From: an uncultured Eubacteriales bacterium
GTDB taxonomy: Bacteria; Bacillota; Clostridia; Oscillospirales; Butyricicoccaceae
DNA: 5,327 nucleotides
NCBI GenBank assembly: GCA_934675045.1
Contig: CAKUPI010000136.1
Span: 1 to 5,327 of the forward strand
Direction of reading: 5' to 3'
The notes under the pieces are model-generated. The model was not told the DNA's origin. It searched no databases and saw nothing but the letters and a program-made list of their open reading frames with translations. The position numbers and the translations under genes are program-made. The stretch's first letter is position 1, and each line of letters starts with the position of its first letter. Shown here piece after piece: positions 1 to 5,327 of the stretch.

Positions 1-1757
1 GAATGGTCAAGGTCAACACCATTGTCCGCCGCCTGCCCGCCGTCGAAACGCTGGGCGCCGTCAGCGTCGTCTGCTCGGACAAGACCGGTACGCTGACCCA
101 GAACAAAATGACCGTCACCCGCATTTACTACAACGGAAAGACCGACGCCGCCAACGCCATGGCCCCGGACCAGGACGACGCCTTTTTGCAGGGCTTTATC
201 CTGTGCAACGACGCCAGCACCAAGGGCGGAAACCGCGTCGGCGACCCGACCGAGCTGGCTCTTTTGGACATGGGCGAGCGCTTCCGGCTGACGCGCGAGG
301 GCATCGAGGAATGTATGCCGCGCATCAACGAGCAGGCCTTTGATTCGGGCCGCAAAATGATGACGACAGTGCACCGCGATCAGCTCAAAAACCGCGTCAT
401 CGCCTTTACCAAGGGGGCCGTCGACGTCATGCTGCCGCTGTGCGACAGCATTCTGATAAACGGCCGGGTTCGGCCCATCACGGCCGGGGACAAGCAGAAC
501 ATCCTTGCCGCATCCGGCGCTATGGCGGCCGACGCGCTGCGCGTTCTGGCGCTGGCGCAGAAGCTGGACGACGACAGCGCCGCAGAGGAGCACCTGACCT
601 TCGTCGGGCTGGCCGGCATGATAGACCCGCCGCGCCTTGAGGCGCGCGATGCCGTCGAGAGCTTCCGGCAGGCCGGAATCCGCACCGTCATGATCACCGG
701 CGACCACCGCGACACGGCCTATGCCATTGCGCACGAGCTGGGCATTGCCGACGGCCCGGAGCAGTGCATGTCGGGCGACGAGCTGGACAGGCTGACCGTT
801 GACGAGCTGGCCCGAAAAATCGACGGCCTGCGCGTTTTTGCCCGCGTTTCGCCCGAGCACAAGGTGATGATTGTGTCGGCGCTGCGTTCGCGGGGCTATA
901 TCGTTTCGATGACGGGCGACGGCGTCAACGACGCCCCCTCGCTCAAGGCGGCCGACATCGGCGTTGCCATGGGCATTACCGGCACCGACGTCGCCAAGGG
1001 CGCCGCCGATATGGTTCTGACCGACGACAACTTTGCCACCATTGAAAAGGCGGCGCGCGAGGGCAGAAACATTTACCAGAACATCAAAAAGTCGGTGCTC
1101 TTTCTGCTGTCGAGCAATTTTGGCGAGGTTCTGACCATGTTCACCGCCATTGCCGCCGGGCTGGCCTCGCCGCTGAAGGCCATTCACATTCTGTGGGTCA
1201 ACCTCATCACCGACTCGCTGCCCGGCCTGGCCCTCGGCGTCGACTCGGGCGACCCCAACTGCATGAAGGTCCCCCCGCGCGACCCGAAGGAAAGCCTGTT
1301 TGCCCACGGCGGCATCTTTGTCACGGCCTTTTACGGCGTCGTCATCGGCTGCCTGACGCTGGGCGCCTTTCTGTGGTCCCCCGTCCGCGCGCTGCTGGCC
1401 GGCGGACAGGCCGTTTCGCTGCCCGCCATCCGCGCGCTGCTCGAGGACCCCGCCATGCTCAACCACGCGCAGACCTACGCCTTTACGACGCTGGGCATTT
1501 CGCAGCTCTTTCACGCCATCGGCATGCGCGACGTCAAGCGCAGCATTTTCCGCATGAACCATCTGGAAAACCGGGTGATGATTCTGGCCTTTGCGCTCGG
1601 CTTTGCGCTGCAAATCGCCGTGACCGAGGTGCCCTTTTTGACGCAGGTGTTCGGCACCACCGAGCTGGCACTCGGCGAGTGGGGCGTTTTGACGCTGGTC
1701 GCCATGGTGCCCCTTGTCATGCACGAGATTCTCGCCCCCATCCTGCGCCGCAGATAA
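1..1757 (+). CDS. P-type calcium-transporting ATPase (P2A-like), 5' end missing
   Basis: Membrane pump that couples ATP hydrolysis to export of a cation, most likely Ca2+. The left edge cuts the gene, so the actuator domain and M1-M4 are not visible; complete codons start at base 3, and 584 residues remain of an expected 850-900. Counting from that Met, the phosphorylation motif DKTGT is at 26-30 (Asp26 is the phospho-acceptor). The nucleotide-binding domain follows with Phe113, Lys118 and KGA at 137-139, then DPPR 208-211, TGDH 232-235 and the hinge motif TGDGVNDAP 304-312. C-terminal membrane segments M5-M10 lie at roughly 365-580. M5 (NFGE, Asn372 and Glu375) and M6 (Asn400, Thr403, Asp404) keep the Ca2+ ligands of SERCA pumps, which argues for calcium rather than a heavy metal. 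In M8 the SERCA site-I glutamate is replaced by Gln501. The family is secure; Ca2+ against Mn2+ or another divalent ion is inferred. Confidence 0.95.
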   Translation, partial: MVKVNTIVRRLPAVETLGAVSVVCSDKTGTLTQNKMTVTRIYYNGKTDAANAMAPDQDDAFLQGFILCNDASTKGGNRVGDPTELALLDMGERFRLTREGIEECMPRINEQAFDSGRKMMTTVHRDQLKNRVIAFTKGAVDVMLPLCDSILINGRVRPITAGDKQNILAASGAMAADALRVLALAQKLDDDSAAEEHLTFVGLAGMIDPPRLEARDAVESFRQAGIRTVMITGDHRDTAYAIAHELGIADGPEQCMSGDELDRLTVDELARKIDGLRVFARVSPEHKVMIVSALRSRGYIVSMTGDGVNDAPSLKAADIGVAMGITGTDVAKGAADMVLTDDNFATIEKAAREGRNIYQNIKKSVLFLLSSNFGEVLTMFTAIAAGLASPLKAIHILWVNLITDSLPGLALGVDSGDPNCMKVPPRDPKESLFAHGGIFVTAFYGVVIGCLTLGAFLWSPVRALLAGGQAVSLPAIRALLEDPAMLNHAQTYAFTTLGISQLFHAIGMRDVKRSIFRMNHLENRVMILAFALGFALQIAVTEVPFLTQVFGTTELALGEWGVLTLVAMVPLVMHEILAPILRRR

Positions 1758-1794
1758 CGGAAACCCGGCGCGGGAAAGCAAAAATTCCTTCAGC

Positions 1795-1842
1795 AAAGCC
1801 CCGGCAGGGCGCCGCAGTCAAGGCGCCCGCCGGGGCTTTTTT
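1795..1842 (+). terminator. Strong rho-independent terminator after the ATPase gene
   Basis: An inverted repeat pairs 1795-1813 with 1822-1839 around an 8-base loop (1814-1821), with one bulged A at 1806. The stem is about 18 bp, GC-rich in its core (GCCCCGGC and GGGCGCC arms), and runs into six T at 1837-1842. It begins 38 bases after the ATPase stop codon. The opposite strand has only three T after the stem, so it should act mainly on plus-strand transcripts and insulate birA from the ATPase gene. Confidence 0.93.
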
Positions 1843-1860
1843 CCGGATTCCGGCCTTTTC

Positions 1861-1889
1861 TTGTCGGAAAGGGCGGGGTGTGGTATGAT
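1861..1889 (+). promoter_or_regulatory. Sigma-A type promoter with extended -10, upstream of birA
   Basis: TTGTCG at 1861-1866 matches the -35 consensus at 4 of 6 positions. TATGAT at 1884-1889 matches the -10 at 5 of 6, and the spacer is exactly 17 bases. TG at 1881-1882, one base before the -10, makes an extended -10 element. The predicted transcript start is near 1896, giving a leader of under 20 bases. It lies directly after the ATPase terminator, where a new promoter is needed. No BirA-type operator (a TTAAC/GTTAA-like inverted repeat) is visible here, so autoregulation is not supported. Prediction from sequence only. Confidence 0.7.
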
Positions 1890-1896
1890 AAAGGCC

Positions 1897-1907
1897 AAAG
1901 GATGTGA
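1897..1907 (+). promoter_or_regulatory. Extended Shine-Dalgarno site that fixes the birA start
   Basis: AAAGGATGTGA matches the extended anti-16S complement AAAGGAGGTGA at 10 of 11 positions. It ends 5 bases before the GTG at 1913. The alternative in-frame GTG at 1904 lies inside this site and would leave almost no spacing, so 1913 is preferred. Confidence 0.7.
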
Positions 1908-1912
1908 AGCGT

Positions 1913-2854
1913 GTGAAAGAAGAGATTCTCAGGCGGCTGGCATCGGCGCGCCCCGGGCGGATTTCCGGGCAGGAGCTGGGGCGCGAGCTGGGCGTCACCC
2001 GCGCCGCCGTGTGGAAGGCCATCGACGCGCTGCGGGCCGAGGGCTTTGAGATTGAAAGCGCGCCGGGGGGCGGGTACCGGCTGCTGACCCTGCCGGGGCA
2101 GGTGCACCGGGCGCTCATTCAGAGCCGTCTGACGACGCGGGCGCTCGGCCGCACCATGACGGTGCTGGACGAGGCCGGCTCGACCAACGCCGTGCTGCGC
2201 GAAAGGGCCGTCGTCGGCGGCGTACACGGGGAAACGGTGCTGGCGCGCCGGCAGACGGCGGGCCGCGGCCGTCTGGGCCGGAGCTTTTATTCGCCGCAGG
2301 ACGGCGGGGTGTATTTGTCGGTGCTGCTGACCTGCGGCTTTGACCCCGCGCAGGTGACCATCCGGGCGGCGGTCGCCGTTTATCGCGCCGTGCTGTCGCT
2401 GTGCGGGCTGTCCTGCGACATCAAGTGGGTCAACGACTTGCTGCTGCACGGCCGGAAGGTCTGCGGCATTCTGACCGAAGGGGTGTGCGAAATGGAGACC
2501 GGCGCCATCACGGGCGCCGTCTGCGGCATCGGACTCAACGTGGGGGGCGAGTTCCCCCCCGAGCTGCGCGATATCGCCGGTGCGCTGCCGCCGGAGGTCG
2601 ACAAAAACGCGCTGGCCGCCGCCGTGCTAAACGAGCTGGAAAGGGCGCTGGACGAGGAGTTTTCCGCGCTGCTTGAGGACTACCGTGCACACTGCCCGCT
2701 GCCGGGGCGGCAGATCACCGTGCGGCCCATCGGCGCGCCGGAGTACGAGGCGCGGGCCGTCGGCATCGACGAGCGGGGACGGCTGGTCGTCGAGCGGGGG
2801 GGAGAACGCATAGCCCTGCCGGGCGGGGAGGTCTCTTTGCACAAAGAGGGCTAA
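1913..2854 (+). CDS. birA: Bifunctional biotin-[acetyl-CoA-carboxylase] ligase / biotin operon repressor BirA
   Basis: Activates biotin as biotinyl-5'-AMP and attaches it to the lysine of biotin carboxyl carrier domains in cytoplasmic carboxylases. With the GTG start at 1913 it has 313 residues, a normal length for class II enzymes, and begins MKEEIL as many Firmicutes homologues do; GTG at 1904 would add three residues. Residues about 1-57 form a winged helix-turn-helix (helix region near 17-47, ending in a GGGYRL wing). The catalytic domain has STN 90-92, the biotin/ATP loop GRGRLGR 117-123, KWVND 171-175, the catalytic-type Lys182 in GRKVCGIL, and GIGLNV 205-210. A small SH3-like C-terminal domain covers about 265-313. 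Valine stands where E. coli has proline in KWPND. The HTH implies that the protein can also repress biotin synthesis or uptake genes (family knowledge), but none are in the window. It has its own promoter and overlaps the convergent kinase gene by 4 bases. Confidence 0.95.
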   Translation: MKEEILRRLASARPGRISGQELGRELGVTRAAVWKAIDALRAEGFEIESAPGGGYRLLTLPGQVHRALIQSRLTTRALGRTMTVLDEAGSTNAVLRERAVVGGVHGETVLARRQTAGRGRLGRSFYSPQDGGVYLSVLLTCGFDPAQVTIRAAVAVYRAVLSLCGLSCDIKWVNDLLLHGRKVCGILTEGVCEMETGAITGAVCGIGLNVGGEFPPELRDIAGALPPEVDKNALAAAVLNELERALDEEFSALLEDYRAHCPLPGRQITVRPIGAPEYEARAVGIDERGRLVVERGGERIALPGGEVSLHKEG

Positions 2855-3759
2855 AGCCCCGCCTGCCCGATAAACTCGCGCAGAAGGGAATGGGGCGGCA
2901 CGGCCGACGGCGGAAGGGGCAGCGCCTGCTGCAAAAAATACCGCAGCTCGTCGCACAGCGCGCCGTGCGGCCCGCCGTCGGGCAGGTGGGGGAGGACGAG
3001 CGTGCGGTACAATCCGAGCTCATAGGCCATTCCCGTGCGGATTTCGGCCAGCGCCCGGCCGCGGTAGGGGAGAATGTACTTCCGCTCGCCGCGGCTGACG
3101 CTGGCAAAGAGGGCCAGCGTGTCCTCCGTCGAGCGGCCGCGCGAGACGCGATCCCGGCTCAGGCGTCGCAGAAGCCGCAGGCGGTCGGGGGTGAGAAGGG
3201 CGCCGCAGGGGGCGCGGAAGGACAGGCCGGCGTCGACGTAGAGACCGGCGTCCTCCCCGCCGGTTACGTCGGGGTTGAGGGCGTGAATGCCCTCGACGAC
3301 GGCGCACTCGCCGGGGCGCAGCGCAAAGGCGCGGGTGTGACCGGTGCGCTCCTGACGGCTGAAGTCGAAGGAGGGGACCTCGATGGCGCGCCGCGCGCGC
3401 AGGCAGTCGAGATGACGGCGCAGCAGGGGGCGGTCGAGCCTGTCGGGCGATTCAAAGTCCACAAGGCCAAGCTCGTCGACGGGCATCGGGCCTGCCGAGT
3501 GGCTCAGAAAATAATCGTCCATCGGCAGGGGACGCCCCGGCCGGCCGCAGCGGGCCAGCGCCTCGGCGAGCATGTGCGCGGCCGTCGTCTTGCCCGAGCC
3601 AGACGGGCCGGAAAGCAGCAGCACGGCGCCGGACGCACCGGCCGCCAGCGCGGCCGCCTCCCCGATCTGACGATGCAGGGCCTGCTCGCATTGGTCGATC
3701 GCCTGCTGCGGGCTGCGCAGCAGGTGCGCGTTGACGCGGGCAATCTCGTAAGTTTTCAT
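2851..3759 (-). CDS. Uridine kinase/phosphoribulokinase-family P-loop kinase (nucleoside kinase-like), stand-alone
   Basis: Predicted cytoplasmic ATP-dependent kinase, probably phosphorylating a nucleoside; the substrate is not certain. The 302-residue protein starts at ATG 3759, 8 bases after GGAGG; the upstream GTG at 3768 overlaps that site. An N-terminal stretch of about 45 residues precedes Walker A GPSGSGKT (51-58). Family blocks follow in order: MDDYF 80-84, VDFESPDRLD 100-109, SFDFSRQERTG 130-140, VVEGIHALNP 154-163 (Walker B region), the arginine-rich lid RRLSRDRVSRGRS about 198-210, VSRGERKYILPY 221-232, a YELGLYR segment near 246-252, and a PPHSLLREFIG C-terminus. This set, especially the last block, matches the kinase half of the approximately 550-residue TGS-containing nucleoside kinases of Clostridia and Thermotoga better than classical 210-residue Udk. 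The TGS and tRNA-synthetase-like N-terminal parts are absent. Its TAG stop overlaps the birA stop. A strong terminator upstream separates it from the dipeptidase gene. Confidence 0.87.
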   Translation of the reverse strand: MKTYEIARVNAHLLRSPQQAIDQCEQALHRQIGEAAALAAGASGAVLLLSGPSGSGKTTAAHMLAEALARCGRPGRPLPMDDYFLSHSAGPMPVDELGLVDFESPDRLDRPLLRRHLDCLRARRAIEVPSFDFSRQERTGHTRAFALRPGECAVVEGIHALNPDVTGGEDAGLYVDAGLSFRAPCGALLTPDRLRLLRRLSRDRVSRGRSTEDTLALFASVSRGERKYILPYRGRALAEIRTGMAYELGLYRTLVLPHLPDGGPHGALCDELRYFLQQALPLPPSAVPPHSLLREFIGQAGL

Positions 3760-3767
3760 GTTGTGCA

Positions 3768-3772
3768 CCTCC
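3768..3772 (-). promoter_or_regulatory. Shine-Dalgarno GGAGG that fixes the kinase start
   Basis: On the minus strand GGAGG is followed by 8 bases and then ATG at 3759, which is ideal spacing. The in-frame GTG at 3768 shares its first G with this site and so cannot be served by it. This removes three residues from the longest possible reading. Confidence 0.8.
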
Positions 3773-3814
3773 GTTCTTTCAGCCTATACGGCGGGCGGCG
3801 GGGATATTCCGAAG

Positions 3815-3861
3815 AAAAAAGACCGCATGAAAGGAAGCGGGCGCTTCCCTCACGCGGTCTT
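3815..3861 (-). terminator. Strong rho-independent terminator after the dipeptidase gene
   Basis: Reading the minus strand, the arm 3861-3842 pairs with 3839-3819: an outer AAGACCGC/GCGGTCTT stem, a TGA/TCA segment, and an inner GGAAGC/GCTTCC stem closed by a 4-base loop. The T-tract at 3820-3815 follows. The A/C mismatch seen on the plus strand (3827/3853) becomes a G-U pair in the minus transcript, so the fold is better on the strand that needs it. It lies about 40 bases past the dipeptidase stop and ends transcription from the metK/dipeptidase side before the kinase gene. Confidence 0.92.
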
Positions 3862-3900
3862 GTGCACAGGTCCGGCGGCGTTTGTCAGCCGCGGGGCCTT

Positions 3901-4875
3901 TTATTTCATGCTTTCACGAATGACGCGAAGCGCGTTGCCCGAGCAGATTTTATCGACCTCGGCGGCCGTGAAGTGCTTGCCCAGCGCGTCGGCGATCAGG
4001 GGCATGCCGGTGTAATCCTTAAACTCAAGGTTGCTGCCGATGCCGTCAAAGTCGGAGCCGAGGGCCACGGCGTCGATGCCGGCCACCTTGGCGATGTGCC
4101 GCGCGTGCAGGACGATGTCGGCGATGGTGGTGTCGTTGCTGTTTTCGCGCAGGAAGGCGGCGCAGAAGTTGAGGCCGCAGATGCCGCCCTTTTCACCAAG
4201 CACGCGGAGCATGTCGTCGGTCATGCAGCGGGGGTGATTGCACAGGGCGCGGGCGCACGAGTGAGAGGCGACAAAGGGCTTTTCCGAATACCGCGCCACG
4301 TCGTAAAAGCCGCCGTCGGACAGGTGGGACACGTCGATTAAAATGCCCAGCTCGTTCATGCGGCGCACCGCCTCGATGCCGAAGGGCTTGAGGCCGAGCT
4401 GCATTTTCTGGCTGTCGCGGCTGTTGGGGTAGGCGAGGGAGTTTTCGTAGTTCCAGGTCAGGGTGATAAGGCGGACGCCCTTTTGGTAAAACTCGTCGAT
4501 GCGCTCCAGCCTGCCGTCGATGGGCACGCCGTCCTCAATGGTCAGAACCGAGGAAACAAGCCCCTTCTGCTGGTTGCGCAGAATGTCGCCGCAGTTCATG
4601 GCCGGGGCGATGGCGTCGGCGTTGGCCTCCATTTCGCGCAGGTAGGCGGCGTAAACGAAGTTGAAATACTCGTAGGGGGTCATTTTCAGGCCGGCCCTCT
4701 CCGCCTCGGCGTGGGTGGGGATGAAAATGGCGAAAAACTGGGCCAGCGCGCCGCCCTTTTGCAATTTTTCCATGTCGATGTGGCCGTTGTTGCGGCGCAG
4801 GACGACGGCGCCGCCGGAGCGGGCAATACATTCGCCCATGGTGTCACAGTGCAGGTCGACGAATCTCATTTCCAT
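3901..4875 (-). CDS. Membrane dipeptidase family protein (peptidase family M19, renal dipeptidase-like)
   Basis: Predicted zinc-dependent dipeptidase that hydrolyses dipeptides, in this family often including D-amino-acid or dehydro forms. The protein has 324 residues, near the usual bacterial length. The zinc-site pattern of the family is visible: HCD at 9-11 (His9, Asp11), the bridging Glu114 in TIEDG, His184 in DVSHLSD and His205 in ASHS. The substrate-contact region CNHPR (212-216) and the GSDFDG motif (273-278, a catalytic-type Asp) are also present. There is no signal peptide, lipobox or membrane segment, so it should be cytoplasmic despite the family name. The start is ATG 4875, 10 bases after AAAGGAG; a second ATG two codons later would be 16 bases away. 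The frame stays open far upstream, but there it is antisense-like shadow of metK (arginine, serine and proline rich) and not coding. It lies 61 bases behind metK and is followed by a strong terminator. Exact substrates cannot be read from sequence. Confidence 0.95.
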   Translation of the reverse strand: MEMRFVDLHCDTMGECIARSGGAVVLRRNNGHIDMEKLQKGGALAQFFAIFIPTHAEAERAGLKMTPYEYFNFVYAAYLREMEANADAIAPAMNCGDILRNQQKGLVSSVLTIEDGVPIDGRLERIDEFYQKGVRLITLTWNYENSLAYPNSRDSQKMQLGLKPFGIEAVRRMNELGILIDVSHLSDGGFYDVARYSEKPFVASHSCARALCNHPRCMTDDMLRVLGEKGGICGLNFCAAFLRENSNDTTIADIVLHARHIAKVAGIDAVALGSDFDGIGSNLEFKDYTGMPLIADALGKHFTAAEVDKICSGNALRVIRESMK

Positions 4876-4885
4876 GGTGGTTGTT

Positions 4886-4892
4886 CTCCTTT
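4886..4892 (-). promoter_or_regulatory. Shine-Dalgarno AAAGGAG of the dipeptidase gene
   Basis: The minus strand reads AAAGGAG, then 10 bases, then ATG at 4875. This is what sets the start of the dipeptidase and excludes the much longer open frame that continues through metK. Confidence 0.75.
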
Positions 4893-4896
4893 CATT

Positions 4897-4923
4897 AAAA
4901 AACAGCAGAAAACTGCGGCTTTT
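4897..4923 (-). terminator. Weak terminator-like hairpin between metK and the dipeptidase gene
   Basis: On the minus strand GCAG (4916-4913) pairs with CTGC (4908-4905) around a TTTT loop. The stem can extend past one mismatch through a G-C, a G-U and four A-U pairs, and the 3' side is six T at 4902-4897. The stem is short and imperfect, so it would at most attenuate metK transcripts. The T-tract sits only 4 bases before the dipeptidase ribosome binding site. This leaves no room for a promoter after it, so the dipeptidase probably relies on read-through or on a promoter inside the metK 3' end. Confidence 0.35.
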
Positions 4924-4936
4924 GTCGTCCGGAAGA

Positions 4937-5327
4937 TTATTTCGCGTACTGCGAAAGGTCCTGTGCGCGATCGGTGCGCTCCCACGGCAGGTCGAGATCG
5001 GGGCGGCCGAAGTGGCCGTAGGCCGACGTCTGCCGGTAAATGGGCGCGCGCAGGCCGAGCGTATCCATGATGGCGGCGGGGCGCAGGTCAAACTGCTCCT
5101 GCACGAGCGCGGCCAGGCGGTCGTCGTCGAAAACGCCGGTGCCGAAGGTGTTGACCAGCACCGAAACGGGGCGCGCCACGCCGATGGCGTAGGCAAATTG
5201 CAGCTCGCAGCGATCGCACAGGCCGGAGGCCACAAGGTTTTTGGCCACATAGCGGGCCATGTACGAGGCCGAGCGGTCGACCTTGGTCGGGTCCTTGCCC
5301 GAAAAAGCGCCGCCGCCGTGGCGGGCG
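4937..5327 (-). CDS. metK: S-adenosylmethionine synthetase (methionine adenosyltransferase), 5' part missing
   Basis: Makes S-adenosylmethionine from methionine and ATP in the cytoplasm, releasing phosphate and pyrophosphate; the active enzyme is normally a tetramer. The right edge cuts the gene, so only the last 129 of roughly 390-400 residues are present. The visible part opens with [20 protein letters not shown], which contains the family signature GGGAFSGKD with its ATP- and metal-contacting Lys and Asp. It continues with a YVAKN segment, [27 protein letters not shown], an [13 protein letters not shown] stretch and LPWERTD, all standard for the C-terminal domain. It ends at TAA 4939-4937. 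An internal ATG at 5260 is not the start, since conserved sequence runs on upstream to the window edge. The dipeptidase gene follows 61 bases downstream on the same strand, with only a weak hairpin between. No promoter or SAM riboswitch can be judged, because the 5' end is outside the window. Confidence 0.98.
   Translation of the reverse strand, partial: ARHGGGAFSGKDPTKVDRSASYMARYVAKNLVASGLCDRCELQFAYAIGVARPVSVLVNTFGTGVFDDDRLAALVQEQFDLRPAAIMDTLGLRAPIYRQTSAYGHFGRPDLDLPWERTDRAQDLSQYAK

Noticed and set aside
1193..1888. A 231-residue plus-strand frame inside the ATPase gene, running through the terminator.
   Set aside because: It is Arg/His/Pro-rich out-of-frame sequence beneath strongly conserved ATPase membrane segments, and it includes the terminator hairpin.
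3774..3814. A possible minus-strand promoter for the kinase, with TATAGG as the -10 and TTCGGA as the -35.
   Set aside because: The matches are weak (4 of 6 and 3 of 6) and the spacer is 19 bases. A promoter is expected in this gap, but I cannot place it with confidence.
3761..3867. TTGTGCAC repeated at 3761-3768 and 3860-3867, the second within a TGTGCACA palindrome, as a possible operator pair.
   Set aside because: The repeat is 8 bases, one copy overlaps the kinase ribosome binding site, and GTGCAC also occurs inside birA. There is no conserved spacing or known regulator.
2890..4341. A 483-residue open frame on the plus strand, opposite the kinase and dipeptidase genes.
   Set aside because: It runs antisense to two genes with clear family motifs, crosses a strong minus-strand terminator and has no recognisable domain. 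High third-position GC keeps the opposite frame free of stops.
4866..4895. A nine-codon minus-strand frame (MKGEQPPWK) overlapping the dipeptidase start.
   Set aside because: It has only a T-tract upstream and no ribosome binding site; its codons contain the dipeptidase Shine-Dalgarno site. Chance occurrence is the simplest explanation.
4876..5250. An in-frame N-terminal extension of the dipeptidase to about 449 residues.
   Set aside because: The added part is a frame-shifted shadow of metK on the same strand with low-complexity Arg/Pro/Ser content, and the true start has its own ribosome binding site at 4886-4892.

Overview
This window looks like ordinary chromosomal DNA from a GC-rich member of the Firmicutes, probably class Clostridia. 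The reasons are Firmicutes-type proteins (a soluble M19 dipeptidase, a BirA with an N-terminal helix-turn-helix, a Clostridia-style nucleoside kinase), GGAGG-type ribosome binding sites, sigma-A-like promoter elements and strong stem-plus-T-tract terminators. The coding DNA is very rich in G and C at third positions, so long open frames on the opposite strand are common and are almost all artefacts. No species can be named from the sequence alone.

Layout: bases 1-1757 (+) are the C-terminal two thirds of a P-type calcium-transporting ATPase cut by the left edge. A strong intrinsic terminator at 1795-1842 closes it. A well-formed extended -10 promoter at 1861-1889 then drives birA (1913-2854, +), the biotin-protein ligase/repressor. 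birA meets a minus-strand nucleoside kinase-like gene (2851-3759) tail to tail, and their stop codons overlap by 4 bases. Reading leftward on the minus strand from the right edge, the order is the 3' part of metK (4937-5327, S-adenosylmethionine synthetase), then a membrane-dipeptidase-family peptidase (3901-4875), a strong minus-strand terminator (3815-3861) and the kinase.

The genes are housekeeping or salvage functions: ion homeostasis, biotin attachment, nucleoside or sugar phosphorylation, dipeptide hydrolysis and SAM synthesis. They do not form an obvious single pathway. metK and the dipeptidase may share a transcript, with only a weak terminator-like hairpin between them. The kinase is separated from them by a strong terminator and should have its own promoter.

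I found no mobile element, CRISPR array, tRNA, rRNA, recognisable riboswitch or undescribed system. The points most worth a second look are the kinase, which resembles the kinase half of a larger TGS-containing enzyme but stands alone, the calcium-site residue pattern of the ATPase, and the convergent stop overlap with no clear terminator.
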